Part shown: in pieces, positions 1 to 5,418 of the stretch
How the letters are laid out: the number at the start of each line of letters is the position of its first letter
How positions within the stretch are numbered: the stretch's first letter is position 1
From: Acidimicrobiia bacterium
GTDB lineage: Bacteria > Actinomycetota > Acidimicrobiia > Acidimicrobiales > Acidimicrobilacustridaceae
Assembly: GCA_016462055.1 (NCBI GenBank)
Contig: JAEMTX010000108.1
Span: 1-6,276 of the forward strand
Length of the DNA: 6,276 bases
Direction of reading: 5' to 3'
Translations under genes and position numbers: made by a program
Notes under the pieces: generated by a model
What the model was told of the DNA's origin: nothing
What the model saw: the letters and a program-made list of their open reading frames with translations, nothing else
The model's database searches: none

Positions 1-151
1 GGGCGCGAAGATCGGCAAACGCTTCTTCATCGAGAATGCCGACTTCGGGCGAAATCTCTTGGAACGACTCATGCTGTTCCATTTGCCGGCGAGAAGTAGA
101 TTGGCGACCCGCTTCCGCCAACGCTTGTTCGGCTTCTTCGCCTTCAAGCAC
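1..151 (-). CDS. Partial gene downstream of moxR, possible VWA (CoxE-like) partner; start uncertain
   Basis: This is the 5' part of a gene that leaves the window at position 1. The chosen frame is open from 229 to 1 and reads acidic and protein-like (VLEGEEAEQALAEAG, then MEQHESFQEISPEVGILDEE). One competing frame is broken by stops and the other gives an implausible Lys/Arg-rich peptide. The start is unresolved. GTG at 151 lacks a clear ribosome binding site, and TTG at 121 and ATG at 82 are no better. A CTG at 217 would overlap the moxR stop by four bases, as moxR overlaps the SDR, but CTG starts are rare. No conserved domain can be recognised in about 50 residues. MoxR-family genes are typically followed by a VWA-domain gene (CoxD/CoxE arrangement), so a VWA protein is the guess from context. 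That identity is inference, not something visible in the sequence. Confidence 0.5.
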   Translation of the reverse strand, partial: MLEGEEAEQALAEAGRQSTSRRQMEQHESFQEISPEVGILDEEAFADLRA

Positions 152-166
152 GCGTTCATCGTCAGG

Positions 167-220
167 AGCCTGAGGGGGTCGGCTGCCCCCGCCGCCGTTA
201 TCGGGCGACGGGCTCAGGCT
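167..220 (-). promoter_or_regulatory. Predicted three-way-junction RNA structure across the moxR stop codon
   Basis: On the minus-strand transcript, AGCCTGAG (220-213) is perfectly complementary to CTCAGGCT (174-167), giving an 8-bp closing stem. Two hairpins sit inside it. The first pairs GTCGCC (209-204) with GGCGGC (196-191), six pairs including one G-U, with a 7-nt loop. The second pairs GGGG (189-186) with CCCC (178-175), also with a 7-nt loop. The closing stem contains the moxR stop codon (216-214). No U-tract follows, so it is not an ordinary Rho-independent terminator. It could tune expression of the downstream gene or protect the mRNA. GC-rich DNA forms stems easily by chance, so this is a structural hypothesis found by eye, without an energy calculation. 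Confidence 0.35.
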
Positions 221-1119
221 TTTCCCGGATCACTCCCGGGTGACAGTTCTTCGAGTTCGAGCGGATTCGCGGCCCAGAGATCGCGCACTATTGCTTCGGG
301 CGTGCGGCCCGAACCTTCGCGAACGCGAATGCGACCGGAGAGGGCCGCGAGCGCGGCATCGAGTCCAAGATCTTCGTCGGTGACCGATTGTTCGCGAAGG
401 TTGGCGAGTTGTTCGGCGATGAGCGAAAGATCGATCGCTCCTCGAACCGAAGAACCAACACGAACATCTGAATGGTTTCGTGTCGCCCGCGCGACGCGAA
501 CCGCTCGGTTGCCAAGAGGCCCAGCGCCAGCACCCTTCGCCTCGCGGCCAACGATCTCGGTTTCTTCTTCCAGCGACTGGTAACCCATCGATACTCGGGA
601 AACGCGGTCGTAGACGGCAGACGAGATTCGGGCTGTGCCGACCGCGTCGAACGGATTCATTGCGGCCACAACACGGAAACCCGATTCGGCGACGACGCGA
701 CCGAGGCGGGGAATGTGGAGTTCGCGTTCGCTCATCGCCGTGATGATGACGTTGAGCGTTTCTTCCGGAACACGATTGATCTCTTCGATGTACAACAACG
801 ATCCGGTACGCAACGCATCGACAAGCGGGCCATCGAGGAACACCTCGGGGCTGTAGCCATCGGTGAGCACGCGAGCGGGGTCGAAGGTTCCTACGAGACG
901 AGCCGGTGTGAGTTCAGCGTTTCCTTCGACGAAGACGAGCTCAACTCCAGAGGCATGCGCAAGCGCTCGCAGCAATGAGGACTTGCCCGTTCCCGGGGGT
1001 CCTTCAAGCAAGACATGGCGTTCGGCAGCAAGCGCAGCAACGACAACATCGATTTCATTGCGACGTCCGACAACGTCGGCGCAGATTGCGTCGACCGCAT
1101 CGCGGTTAAACGAACTCAT
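214..1119 (-). CDS. MoxR-family AAA+ ATPase (CoxD-like)
   Basis: A 301-residue cytoplasmic AAA+ ATPase of the MoxR family. These act as ATP-driven chaperones that help mature or activate metal-containing or multisubunit enzymes, usually with a VWA-domain partner. Visible motifs: Walker A GPPGTGKS at residues 40-47 (Lys46), Walker B LLYIEEIN at 108-115 with tandem Glu112-Glu113, sensor 1 AAMNP at 152-156 (Asn155), a probable arginine finger in AVYDRVS (Arg172), and a sensor 2 region GSSVRGAIDL with Arg226. Length is normal for the family and all core motifs are intact. Its ATG overlaps the stop codon of the upstream SDR gene as ATGA, so translation is probably coupled and an independent ribosome binding site is not needed. 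The target enzyme is not known. The SDR, or an enzyme it works with, is a guess from the operon. Family assignment is firm; the physiological role is inferred. Confidence 0.93.
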   Translation of the reverse strand: MSSFNRDAVDAICADVVGRRNEIDVVVAALAAERHVLLEGPPGTGKSSLLRALAHASGVELVFVEGNAELTPARLVGTFDPARVLTDGYSPEVFLDGPLVDALRTGSLLYIEEINRVPEETLNVIITAMSERELHIPRLGRVVAESGFRVVAAMNPFDAVGTARISSAVYDRVSRVSMGYQSLEEETEIVGREAKGAGAGPLGNRAVRVARATRNHSDVRVGSSVRGAIDLSLIAEQLANLREQSVTDEDLGLDAALAALSGRIRVREGSGRTPEAIVRDLWAANPLELEELSPGSDPGKA

Positions 1120-1925
1120 GCGCGGAATCCGCCATCGACATCAATGAGTGAACCCGTCAGCGCCGCAGGTGCATCAACGCACAGCCATTCGATCGTTGCG
1201 GAAATTTCATCGGGATCAATAAGGCGACCGATGCGGGCCTGGTCAGCAAACTCGCTGCGATCAGCCATCCCGTAGATCGCCGCGCTGGCATCGAGCATGC
1301 CTGTGGCGGTTGAACCGGGGCACACGGCATTGGCCGTAACACCACTATCGGCAAGTTCGGCAGAAAGAGCTTTGACCAAACCGGCAACACCGTGTTTGGC
1401 GGCGGAGTACGCAGCAAGTTGCGGAAGTCCGTGGTGGGCAGCGGCCGAAGCAACGGCGACGAATCGACCGTTACGGGGCAAGGGAGCATCGAGCATCGCG
1501 GGCAACGCGGCGCGAGCGATGTTGAACACGCCGGTGAGGTTGATATCGATCATCGTCCGCCATGTGTCATCGTCGGTTTCCCAAAGCGGTGCGCCACCAG
1601 CAACAGCTCCGGCCGCAGCAACAACAACATCGATCGAACCGTGATGCGCAACAACGGTGTCGATGACGCGGGCTAGTGCTTCGGGATCGCGAACGTCAGC
1701 AGCGTGTGCGTGACCGCGACCATTGCATGCCGCAGCCGCTTCATCGAGGTCTTGTCCGTGGGCAGGGCGATAGGGGCCAGGGATCTCACCATGGCGGCCG
1801 GGCGATTCCAGTGGAAGGTCGATGAGCGCGACGGTGAAGCCGCGCGCAGCGAGGCGGGCGGCGGTGGCCGCGCCGATACCGCGAGCGGCACCGGTGACGA
1901 CAGCAACGGGATTTTCACGAGCCAT
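1116..1925 (-). CDS. SDR-family NAD-dependent oxidoreductase, mycofactocin-associated type
   Basis: A 269-residue short-chain dehydrogenase/reductase with a complete classical active site. The cofactor-binding TGAARGIG is at residues 11-18, Asp36 ends beta-strand 2 (favouring NAD over NADP), and Asp77 lies in ADV. The usual NAG motif is replaced by AAAG (103-106). Catalytic residues are Asn129, Ser160, Tyr173 and Lys177. An insert of about 20 residues after Asp36 and the C-terminal motifs PGSTATGML and LTGSLIDVDGGF resemble, from memory, the actinobacterial SDR subfamilies annotated as mycofactocin-dependent (TIGR03971/TIGR04504 type). Those enzymes are thought to keep nicotinamide tightly bound and pass electrons to the peptide-derived cofactor mycofactocin. 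The substrate is unknown, likely an alcohol or carbonyl compound. The start is supported by a strong ribosome binding site at 1931-1939. It is the first gene of an operon with moxR. No mycofactocin biosynthesis gene is visible here. Confidence 0.9.
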   Translation of the reverse strand: MARENPVAVVTGAARGIGAATAARLAARGFTVALIDLPLESPGRHGEIPGPYRPAHGQDLDEAAAACNGRGHAHAADVRDPEALARVIDTVVAHHGSIDVVVAAAGAVAGGAPLWETDDDTWRTMIDINLTGVFNIARAALPAMLDAPLPRNGRFVAVASAAAHHGLPQLAAYSAAKHGVAGLVKALSAELADSGVTANAVCPGSTATGMLDASAAIYGMADRSEFADQARIGRLIDPDEISATIEWLCVDAPAALTGSLIDVDGGFRA

Positions 1926-1930
1926 GACTG

Positions 1931-1939
1931 TTCCTCCCC
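1931..1939 (-). promoter_or_regulatory. Strong ribosome binding site of the SDR gene
   Basis: The minus strand reads GGGGAGGAA here, a near-perfect Shine-Dalgarno sequence five bases before the ATG at 1925-1923. It fixes the SDR start and suggests this is the main translation entry point for the SDR-moxR operon. Confidence 0.8.
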
Positions 1940-1949
1940 AAGGACCCGA

Positions 1950-1955
1950 ATCCTA
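1950..1955 (-). promoter_or_regulatory. Candidate -10 element for the SDR-moxR operon
   Basis: The minus strand reads TAGGAT, matching the actinobacterial TANNNT -10 pattern. Transcription would start near 1943, leaving a leader of about 18 bases that holds the ribosome binding site. The hexamer 17 bases upstream (TGTCCA at 1978-1973) matches the -35 consensus at only three of six positions, so the call is tentative. Confidence 0.35.
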
Positions 1956-2014
1956 CGGGTGCCAGTCGGTGCTGGACATTCCCGGTGCTGGGCCCCGTGC
2001 GCGAGGCTGGGCAG

Positions 2015-2440
2015 ATGCCCACCGCTGTCGTCATCGACCCCACTGATTTCGATGCCGTCGGCATTCTCACTGAAGCCATCGTCTCGTTACGGGCGCATGT
2101 GTTGATAAGAGAGGTCGACGCCTCGGCCACGGTGAGCGCTCCTGATGGGTGGCACCCACTGGTGATCAACGCCAAGCAGGGTGGAAGCAGCATCTTGATT
2201 GTTCGCTTCAACGAACTCTCGGCGTCTCGTCTCCGCAACGTTGCTGACGCGCTGAGCAAACGCGGATGGCAGCTCGACGAGGACCGACAAGGCGCAACGC
2301 TCCGTCAACCGCCAGGTACAACGGCGACTGATTCAGCATTCGAGGTGCTTTCAGCGATTGGCATTGGGGGCGCGCCTTCAACAACACGAACCCTTGAGGC
2401 GCGCGACAGCAACGGCAACGCGGTCGACCTTCAGTCCTGA
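2015..2440 (+). CDS. Hypothetical protein, 141 residues
   Basis: I do not recognise this protein. ATG at 2015 is preferred because GAGG (2003-2006) lies eight bases upstream. The frame is open further, to a GTG at 1985, but that codon has no ribosome binding site. The product is a soluble protein of mixed strand and helix character, with no signal peptide, membrane segment or cysteine. Residues about 57-75 (GGSSILIVRFNELSASRLR) suggest a hydrophobic strand followed by a helix, and SKRGWQLDED then gives another strand. The C-terminal third is low in hydrophobics and rich in Thr, Ser and Asp, probably flexible. It is divergent from the SDR gene across about 90 bases and convergent with vapC, whose 3' end it overlaps by ten bases. 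Neither neighbour suggests a function. Codon use looks like the neighbouring genes, which supports it being real. Confidence 0.72.
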   Translation: MPTAVVIDPTDFDAVGILTEAIVSLRAHVLIREVDASATVSAPDGWHPLVINAKQGGSSILIVRFNELSASRLRNVADALSKRGWQLDEDRQGATLRQPPGTTATDSAFEVLSAIGIGGAPSTTRTLEARDSNGNAVDLQS

Positions 2441-2832
2441 GCGGAGTCGACCAATTGCAGTTCAGTGTGTTGGGCCAGAAGCGCAAAGTCGCGATCGTCG
2501 TGCAATACCGGTTGGTCTGTGCGTATTGCCGTGGCCGCGATGAGGCAGTCGGACATGTTGCGAATGGTGATTCCGTTTTGTCGACAGGTGCGATAGAGCA
2601 GCGCAGCGCGTTCGAAGTCTTCGGGTTCGGTGGGCAACAGAGTTGCTCGTCCTAGGAGATGTTCAAGACTGGTGAGTTGTTTCTCGCTGCGAGCGCCGGC
2701 AAGAAGTTCCATAACAATCGTGCCGGTAACTGCAGCGCCTTCCACCAGTGCGTCTTCAACCTGGTCGGCGATCGCAAGGTTTGAGTTCCGAAGAAAGTGG
2801 ATCCAAGCCGACGTATCGACAATTAACTCCAA
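2431..2832 (-). CDS. vapC: PIN-domain ribonuclease toxin VapC
   Basis: A 133-residue PIN-domain protein, the toxin of a type II toxin-antitoxin pair. VapC toxins are Mg2+-dependent ribonucleases that cut specific tRNAs or rRNA and stop translation when the antitoxin is lost. The acidic active-site residues are all present: Asp6 in VDTSAWI, Glu42 in VMELLAG, Asp95 in MSDCLIAA, and Asp113/Asp115 in HDDRDF. The toxin therefore looks catalytically intact and its length is normal. The start is a TTG at 2832-2830. It is the only candidate, since an in-frame TGA lies just one codon upstream, and it gives the standard N-terminus MELIVDTSAW. The gene overlaps the vapB stop by ten bases, so translation is probably coupled to the antitoxin, and the weak TTG start should keep toxin output low. 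The RNA target cannot be told from sequence. Confidence 0.93.
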   Translation of the reverse strand: MELIVDTSAWIHFLRNSNLAIADQVEDALVEGAAVTGTIVMELLAGARSEKQLTSLEHLLGRATLLPTEPEDFERAALLYRTCRQNGITIRNMSDCLIAATAIRTDQPVLHDDRDFALLAQHTELQLVDSAQD

Positions 2833-3029
2833 GGCTCAAACCGTCGCATTTCGTCGAGGTCCCCATCCCAGCCAGTTCCGCGCATTGCTTTGGCTTCCTC
2901 AATCGTCATGGGGACGATGACGGTCTTGCGCAGTGCGTAGTTGACTGCCTGTCGCTTTGTCGTGAACCCATGCTGAGCCATGACCAGAGCGCAGGCTTCT
3001 TCATCGATATCGATGTTCGTTCGGGCCAT
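2823..3029 (-). CDS. vapB: VapB-family antitoxin
   Basis: A 68-residue antitoxin preceding vapC. The N-terminus MARTNIDIDEE, followed by GFTTKRQAVNYALRK, is the ribbon-helix-helix-like DNA-binding part (about residues 1-36) typical of the VapB family. The tail MTIEEAKAMRGTGWDGDLDEMRR (about 41-63) is the flexible segment that wraps the VapC active site in this family. The frame is open well upstream to about 3260, but the family-like protein begins at the ATG at 3029, and the promoter described at 3027-3059 would start transcription almost exactly there. By analogy with other vapBC operons, VapB alone or with VapC should bind the 11-bp repeats over its own promoter and repress the operon. The pair may stabilise this region or serve in stress response; neither role can be seen directly. 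Confidence 0.92.
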   Translation of the reverse strand: MARTNIDIDEEACALVMAQHGFTTKRQAVNYALRKTVIVPMTIEEAKAMRGTGWDGDLDEMRRFEPWS

Positions 3030-3059
3030 ACACACATAATACACCATCAATACACCAAT
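3027..3059 (-). promoter_or_regulatory. vapBC promoter and operator: 11-bp tandem repeats with leaderless start
   Basis: This is an AT-rich patch in GC-rich surroundings. On the plus strand, AATACACCA occurs at 3038-3046 and 3049-3057, exactly 11 bp apart. A degenerate third unit (CATACACAC, six of nine matches) lies one further period away at 3027-3035 and covers the vapB start codon. Repeats spaced by one helical turn suit a ribbon-helix-helix repressor. On the minus strand TATTAT (3041-3036) is a good -10 element whose expected transcription start, about seven bases on, coincides with the ATG at 3029. The vapB mRNA is therefore probably leaderless. No -35 element is evident. Confidence 0.6.
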
Positions 3060-3108
3060 TTTCGTGGCGGGATTCTGAGGCCGGACGCCCGAGCGATTGC
3101 CGGACCGA

Positions 3109-3609
3109 TTAGAGCGTGCGGAGGTCGTGCACGGGAAGGGGGAAGACGACCTGTTCGTGTTCTGGGCCCGGGGCAATGGTGCGAGAGAACGAGCCGTAGC
3201 GACGGCGGGCCAACCACCAGGCACCGTCATGACGTTCGAAACGATCGTGATAGAGGCCATAAGCGTTGGTGCGGCGACCGTCGCTCACGTTCTGGCGAAG
3301 CTCCTGCATGTACATACGACCACCGGCAACTCCGGCCTCCACGTCAACCTCGATCACGGTATTGAGGATGACGAATTCAAAAAATTCGAACGCCTCGAGT
3401 TGCTCGCTGATGAAATCGCCGATGGCCTGGGGACCGTCGAACATCATTTGGCTATCGCCGAGATCGAGTTCGAGCTTGCAGCCCGGCCGCATGATCTCGT
3501 GGAGTTCGGACCACGCTCGACGGGTGACGATGTCGGCATAACGGTCCTGCAGCCGACGGATATCGAGATAATCGAGTGCTTCGGCCAGTCGTTCTTCGGT
3601 TGTTTTCAT
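3109..3609 (-). CDS. SnoaL-like (NTF2-fold) domain protein
   Basis: A 166-residue protein of the SnoaL-like branch of the NTF2-fold superfamily, cone-shaped alpha+beta barrels that include polyketide cyclases, dehydratases, isomerases and beta subunits of ring-hydroxylating dioxygenases. The helical N-terminus (residues 8-30, with RRLQDRYADIVTRRAW) is followed by the strand-rich core and the family-like ending GLYHDRFERHDGAWWLARRRYGSF (118-141). The best start is ATG at 3609, with the ribosome binding site AAGGGGGA five or so bases upstream. The frame is open to 3858, but the extension reads antisense to the next gene and is rejected. It is divergent from the DUF1214 gene at 3722 and has a nearly identical ribosome binding region. 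It probably acts on a small hydrophobic metabolite in a catabolic pathway. The substrate cannot be named, and non-enzymatic members exist. Confidence 0.85.
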   Translation of the reverse strand: MKTTEERLAEALDYLDIRRLQDRYADIVTRRAWSELHEIMRPGCKLELDLGDSQMMFDGPQAIGDFISEQLEAFEFFEFVILNTVIEVDVEAGVAGGRMYMQELRQNVSDGRRTNAYGLYHDRFERHDGAWWLARRRYGSFSRTIAPGPEHEQVVFPLPVHDLRTL

Positions 3610-3721
3610 ATGTCCCCCTTGACGGAGCCGACCGTAGCCGCCCAAACCGATTGAGGCGCTTGTGTGCATGCCGGGCCAATCTTCGCGAGGATGCACCCCT
3701 GACGTTTTCAAGGGGGAAGAC
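3610..3721. promoter_or_regulatory. Divergent promoter region with 10-bp inverted repeat
   Basis: These 112 bases separate the SnoaL-like gene from the divergent DUF1214 gene. TCCCCCTTGA (3613-3622) and TCAAGGGGGA (3708-3717) are exact inverted copies, each ending close to one start codon, so both genes have almost the same ribosome binding site. A smaller inverted pair, GTGCAT (3664-3669) and ATGCAC (3691-3696), lies between them. TACGGT (3636-3631, minus strand) is a weak -10 candidate for the SnoaL-like gene. No convincing -35 was found for either direction. The arrangement suggests the two genes are expressed together. Confidence 0.5.
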
Positions 3722-4840
3722 ATGGGCGAGCTCAAGTCGCGAGAGAAGTACAACGAATTAGTGGCACTGCTGCAGCAGGCAGGCGAGGAATGGGTGGTTC
3801 CGGGCCCGGTCATGACCGATGACGATGTGGCCGAGGGATTCCGTAATCTCACCCACATCCTTCAGAGCGCGCTGTATTCCCATCAGGAATTCGATCCGCA
3901 GCGTCCGGTTTTCAATCGCATCGTGTCGCCGACTCGTTCGTTCACAGGCGACAACTCCGACGCCGTGTACTTCGAGACGCCAGTCGCTCCGAACAACGAA
4001 TACATCGTTCGTGGAAATATCGCTGGCGCGGTCTACACCTCGTTCACGATGGAAGCCGGTGCGGCCGACGGTTCGTATGCAACGCATACCTCTGGTGTTC
4101 TCAATGACACTGAGATGGACATCGATGCCGACGGCAATTACGAGATTCGTCTCGGAGGCGCCAAAGCCAATCGCAACTGGCTTGAGATTCCGACCGACGG
4201 CGGACGGATCACCACTCGCCATTATTTCGAGTTCCCATGGTCATCATCGGCATCGCAGACATTGCATGTGCCGATCAGCATTGAAGCGGTCACCAAGGTT
4301 CCCGCCCCACCCCGGTGGAATGACGAACGAGTATCAGCATCGTTGCAGCGCGTGATCAACCACGTGCGCAGCAAGACCGTTGCTTCGATCGCACCGTCAG
4401 AAGCCACGCCGATTCCGTTCGTCTCTCGTGTACCGAATGAACTTCCGCAACCGATTGTGCCTGGCAACATGGCATTCGCGGCATTCGACGCGGCCTATTC
4501 CATGGCGCCGTATTTGATTGGTGACGACGAAGCACTCGTAATCCGCGGTCGCTGGCCCGAGTGTGTGTTCGCCAATCTCTGCCTCTGGAACCGTTGGTCA
4601 CAGATGTACGACTACGTGAACCGTCAGGTCAGTCGTAACCGTGCCAACACCACGTTGAACGCCGACGGAACCTTCACGCTGGTACTGGCCCATTCCGACC
4701 CGGGTCACGCCAACTGGATCGACACCGAAGGTCGAAATCTCGGCACGATGTTCTTCCGTTTCTTCTTGCCAGACGGCGAAATTGAGAAGCCCACGTGCGA
4801 GGTCGTGAAGTTCGCAGACCTCACACCTGATCTCGTCTGA
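3722..4840 (+). CDS. DUF1214 domain protein
   Basis: A 372-residue protein with a C-terminal DUF1214-like region. Characteristic segments are RGRWPECVFANLCLWN (275-290), then LAHSDPGHANWIDTEGRNLGTMFFRF (322-347). The upstream part contains YIVRGNI (94-100) and RITTRHYFEF (162-171). DUF1214 has no established biochemical activity. It often accompanies DUF1254, which I do not see as a separate domain here. No signal peptide or membrane helix is apparent, so it is probably cytoplasmic. ATG at 3722 is chosen because TCAAGGGGGA lies just upstream; a GTG at 3662 is possible but lacks support. A closely related paralogue lies at 5419 onward on the other strand. The gene is divergent from the SnoaL-like gene, and its stop codon directly abuts that of the convergent MOSC gene. 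A role in metabolism of a hydrophobic substrate is conceivable from these neighbours, but unproven. Confidence 0.87.
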   Translation: MGELKSREKYNELVALLQQAGEEWVVPGPVMTDDDVAEGFRNLTHILQSALYSHQEFDPQRPVFNRIVSPTRSFTGDNSDAVYFETPVAPNNEYIVRGNIAGAVYTSFTMEAGAADGSYATHTSGVLNDTEMDIDADGNYEIRLGGAKANRNWLEIPTDGGRITTRHYFEFPWSSSASQTLHVPISIEAVTKVPAPPRWNDERVSASLQRVINHVRSKTVASIAPSEATPIPFVSRVPNELPQPIVPGNMAFAAFDAAYSMAPYLIGDDEALVIRGRWPECVFANLCLWNRWSQMYDYVNRQVSRNRANTTLNADGTFTLVLAHSDPGHANWIDTEGRNLGTMFFRFFLPDGEIEKPTCEVVKFADLTPDLV

Positions 4841-5395
4841 TCAGACTTTTTGCATCGTCTGGTGTGGTTCGGCCGGCAACGCAACCTTGATGGTGTCGCC
4901 AACGCGCACCGTTCCACCGCGCACGACAACTGACATCACGCCGTTGCGAAACAACTGAGGCCCGACCTCGGGTTTGAACGACACTGCGGCGCGTAGTCCC
5001 TCTTGAAATTTGTCGATCTGCGAACAGGGATCGCGAAAGCCAGTGAGGGCGATGATGACGTCGGTGCCCAGACGCAGCGTGGTCCCGACAGGTAGTTGAC
5101 CTAGTTCAATACCTTGGGTGGTGAGATTCTCGCCAAATCCGCCGAACGGGACATCGAACCCCTCGCCGCGAAGCCCTTCATGAATCTCGCTGGCCACGAG
5201 ATGGACTTGGCGAAGGTTGGGGCGGCTCGCGTCCTTCTTCTGGCGGCTCAGATGTTGAGTGGTGGGACCGGAGTGAGCGTCGCCTTCAATACCGATGCCG
5301 GCAAGGAACACCGCTTCTTCGATTGATGGCTTCGAGAAGTTGTGCCCGCCATCGGAATGCAGACTGGTGACGGTTCCTTCGAGCGCATGAGTCAT
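4841..5395 (-). CDS. MOSC domain-containing protein
   Basis: A 184-residue single-domain MOSC protein, related to the C-terminal domain of molybdenum cofactor sulfurases and to stand-alone proteins such as YiiM. MOSC domains bind molybdenum cofactor or handle sulfur through a conserved cysteine, which is present here as Cys124 in TGFRDPCSQI (118-127). Other family features are GIEGDAHSG (35-43), RQVHLVASEI (62-71) and the GGFGENLTTQGIEL stretch (85-98). The protein looks complete. It starts 23 bases after the stop of the second DUF1214 gene on the same strand, so the two are probably co-transcribed. The ribosome binding site is weak, which also hints at dependence on the upstream gene. Its possible role is maturing a molybdoenzyme or acting as a small Moco-dependent reductase component. 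Which one cannot be decided, as no molybdoenzyme is in the window. Confidence 0.9.
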   Translation of the reverse strand: MTHALEGTVTSLHSDGGHNFSKPSIEEAVFLAGIGIEGDAHSGPTTQHLSRQKKDASRPNLRQVHLVASEIHEGLRGEGFDVPFGGFGENLTTQGIELGQLPVGTTLRLGTDVIIALTGFRDPCSQIDKFQEGLRAAVSFKPEVGPQLFRNGVMSVVVRGGTVRVGDTIKVALPAEPHQTMQKV

Positions 5396-5418
5396 GGGCC
5401 TAGTTTGCCTGCTCGGGG

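Noticed and set aside
174..190. GGGGG/CCCCC hairpin as a Rho-independent terminator after moxR
   Set aside because: The stem is only five pairs and no T-tract follows on the minus strand. It fits better as part of a larger fold.
59..583. Plus-strand open frame of 174 codons over the moxR 3' end
   Set aside because: The product is Ser/Arg/Pro-rich low-complexity sequence typical of an antisense frame and overlaps moxR.
472..978. Plus-strand open frame of 168 codons
   Set aside because: It lies wholly antisense to the moxR ATPase, whose Walker and sensor motifs are intact, and its product resembles no family. It is a GC-rich shadow frame.
3030..3260. Upstream extension of vapB to a start near 3260
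   Set aside because: The extension is antisense-like sequence overlapping the SnoaL-like gene. The family N-terminus and the -10 box both point to the ATG at 3029.
2748..3365. Plus-strand open frame of 205 codons
   Set aside because: It runs antisense through vapC, vapB, the vapB promoter and the SnoaL-like gene; the product is His/Arg-rich and unlike a real protein.
3610..3858. Upstream extension of the SnoaL-like gene to 3858
   Set aside because: It would run through the divergent promoter region and the start of the DUF1214 gene, while ATG 3609 has a strong ribosome binding site.
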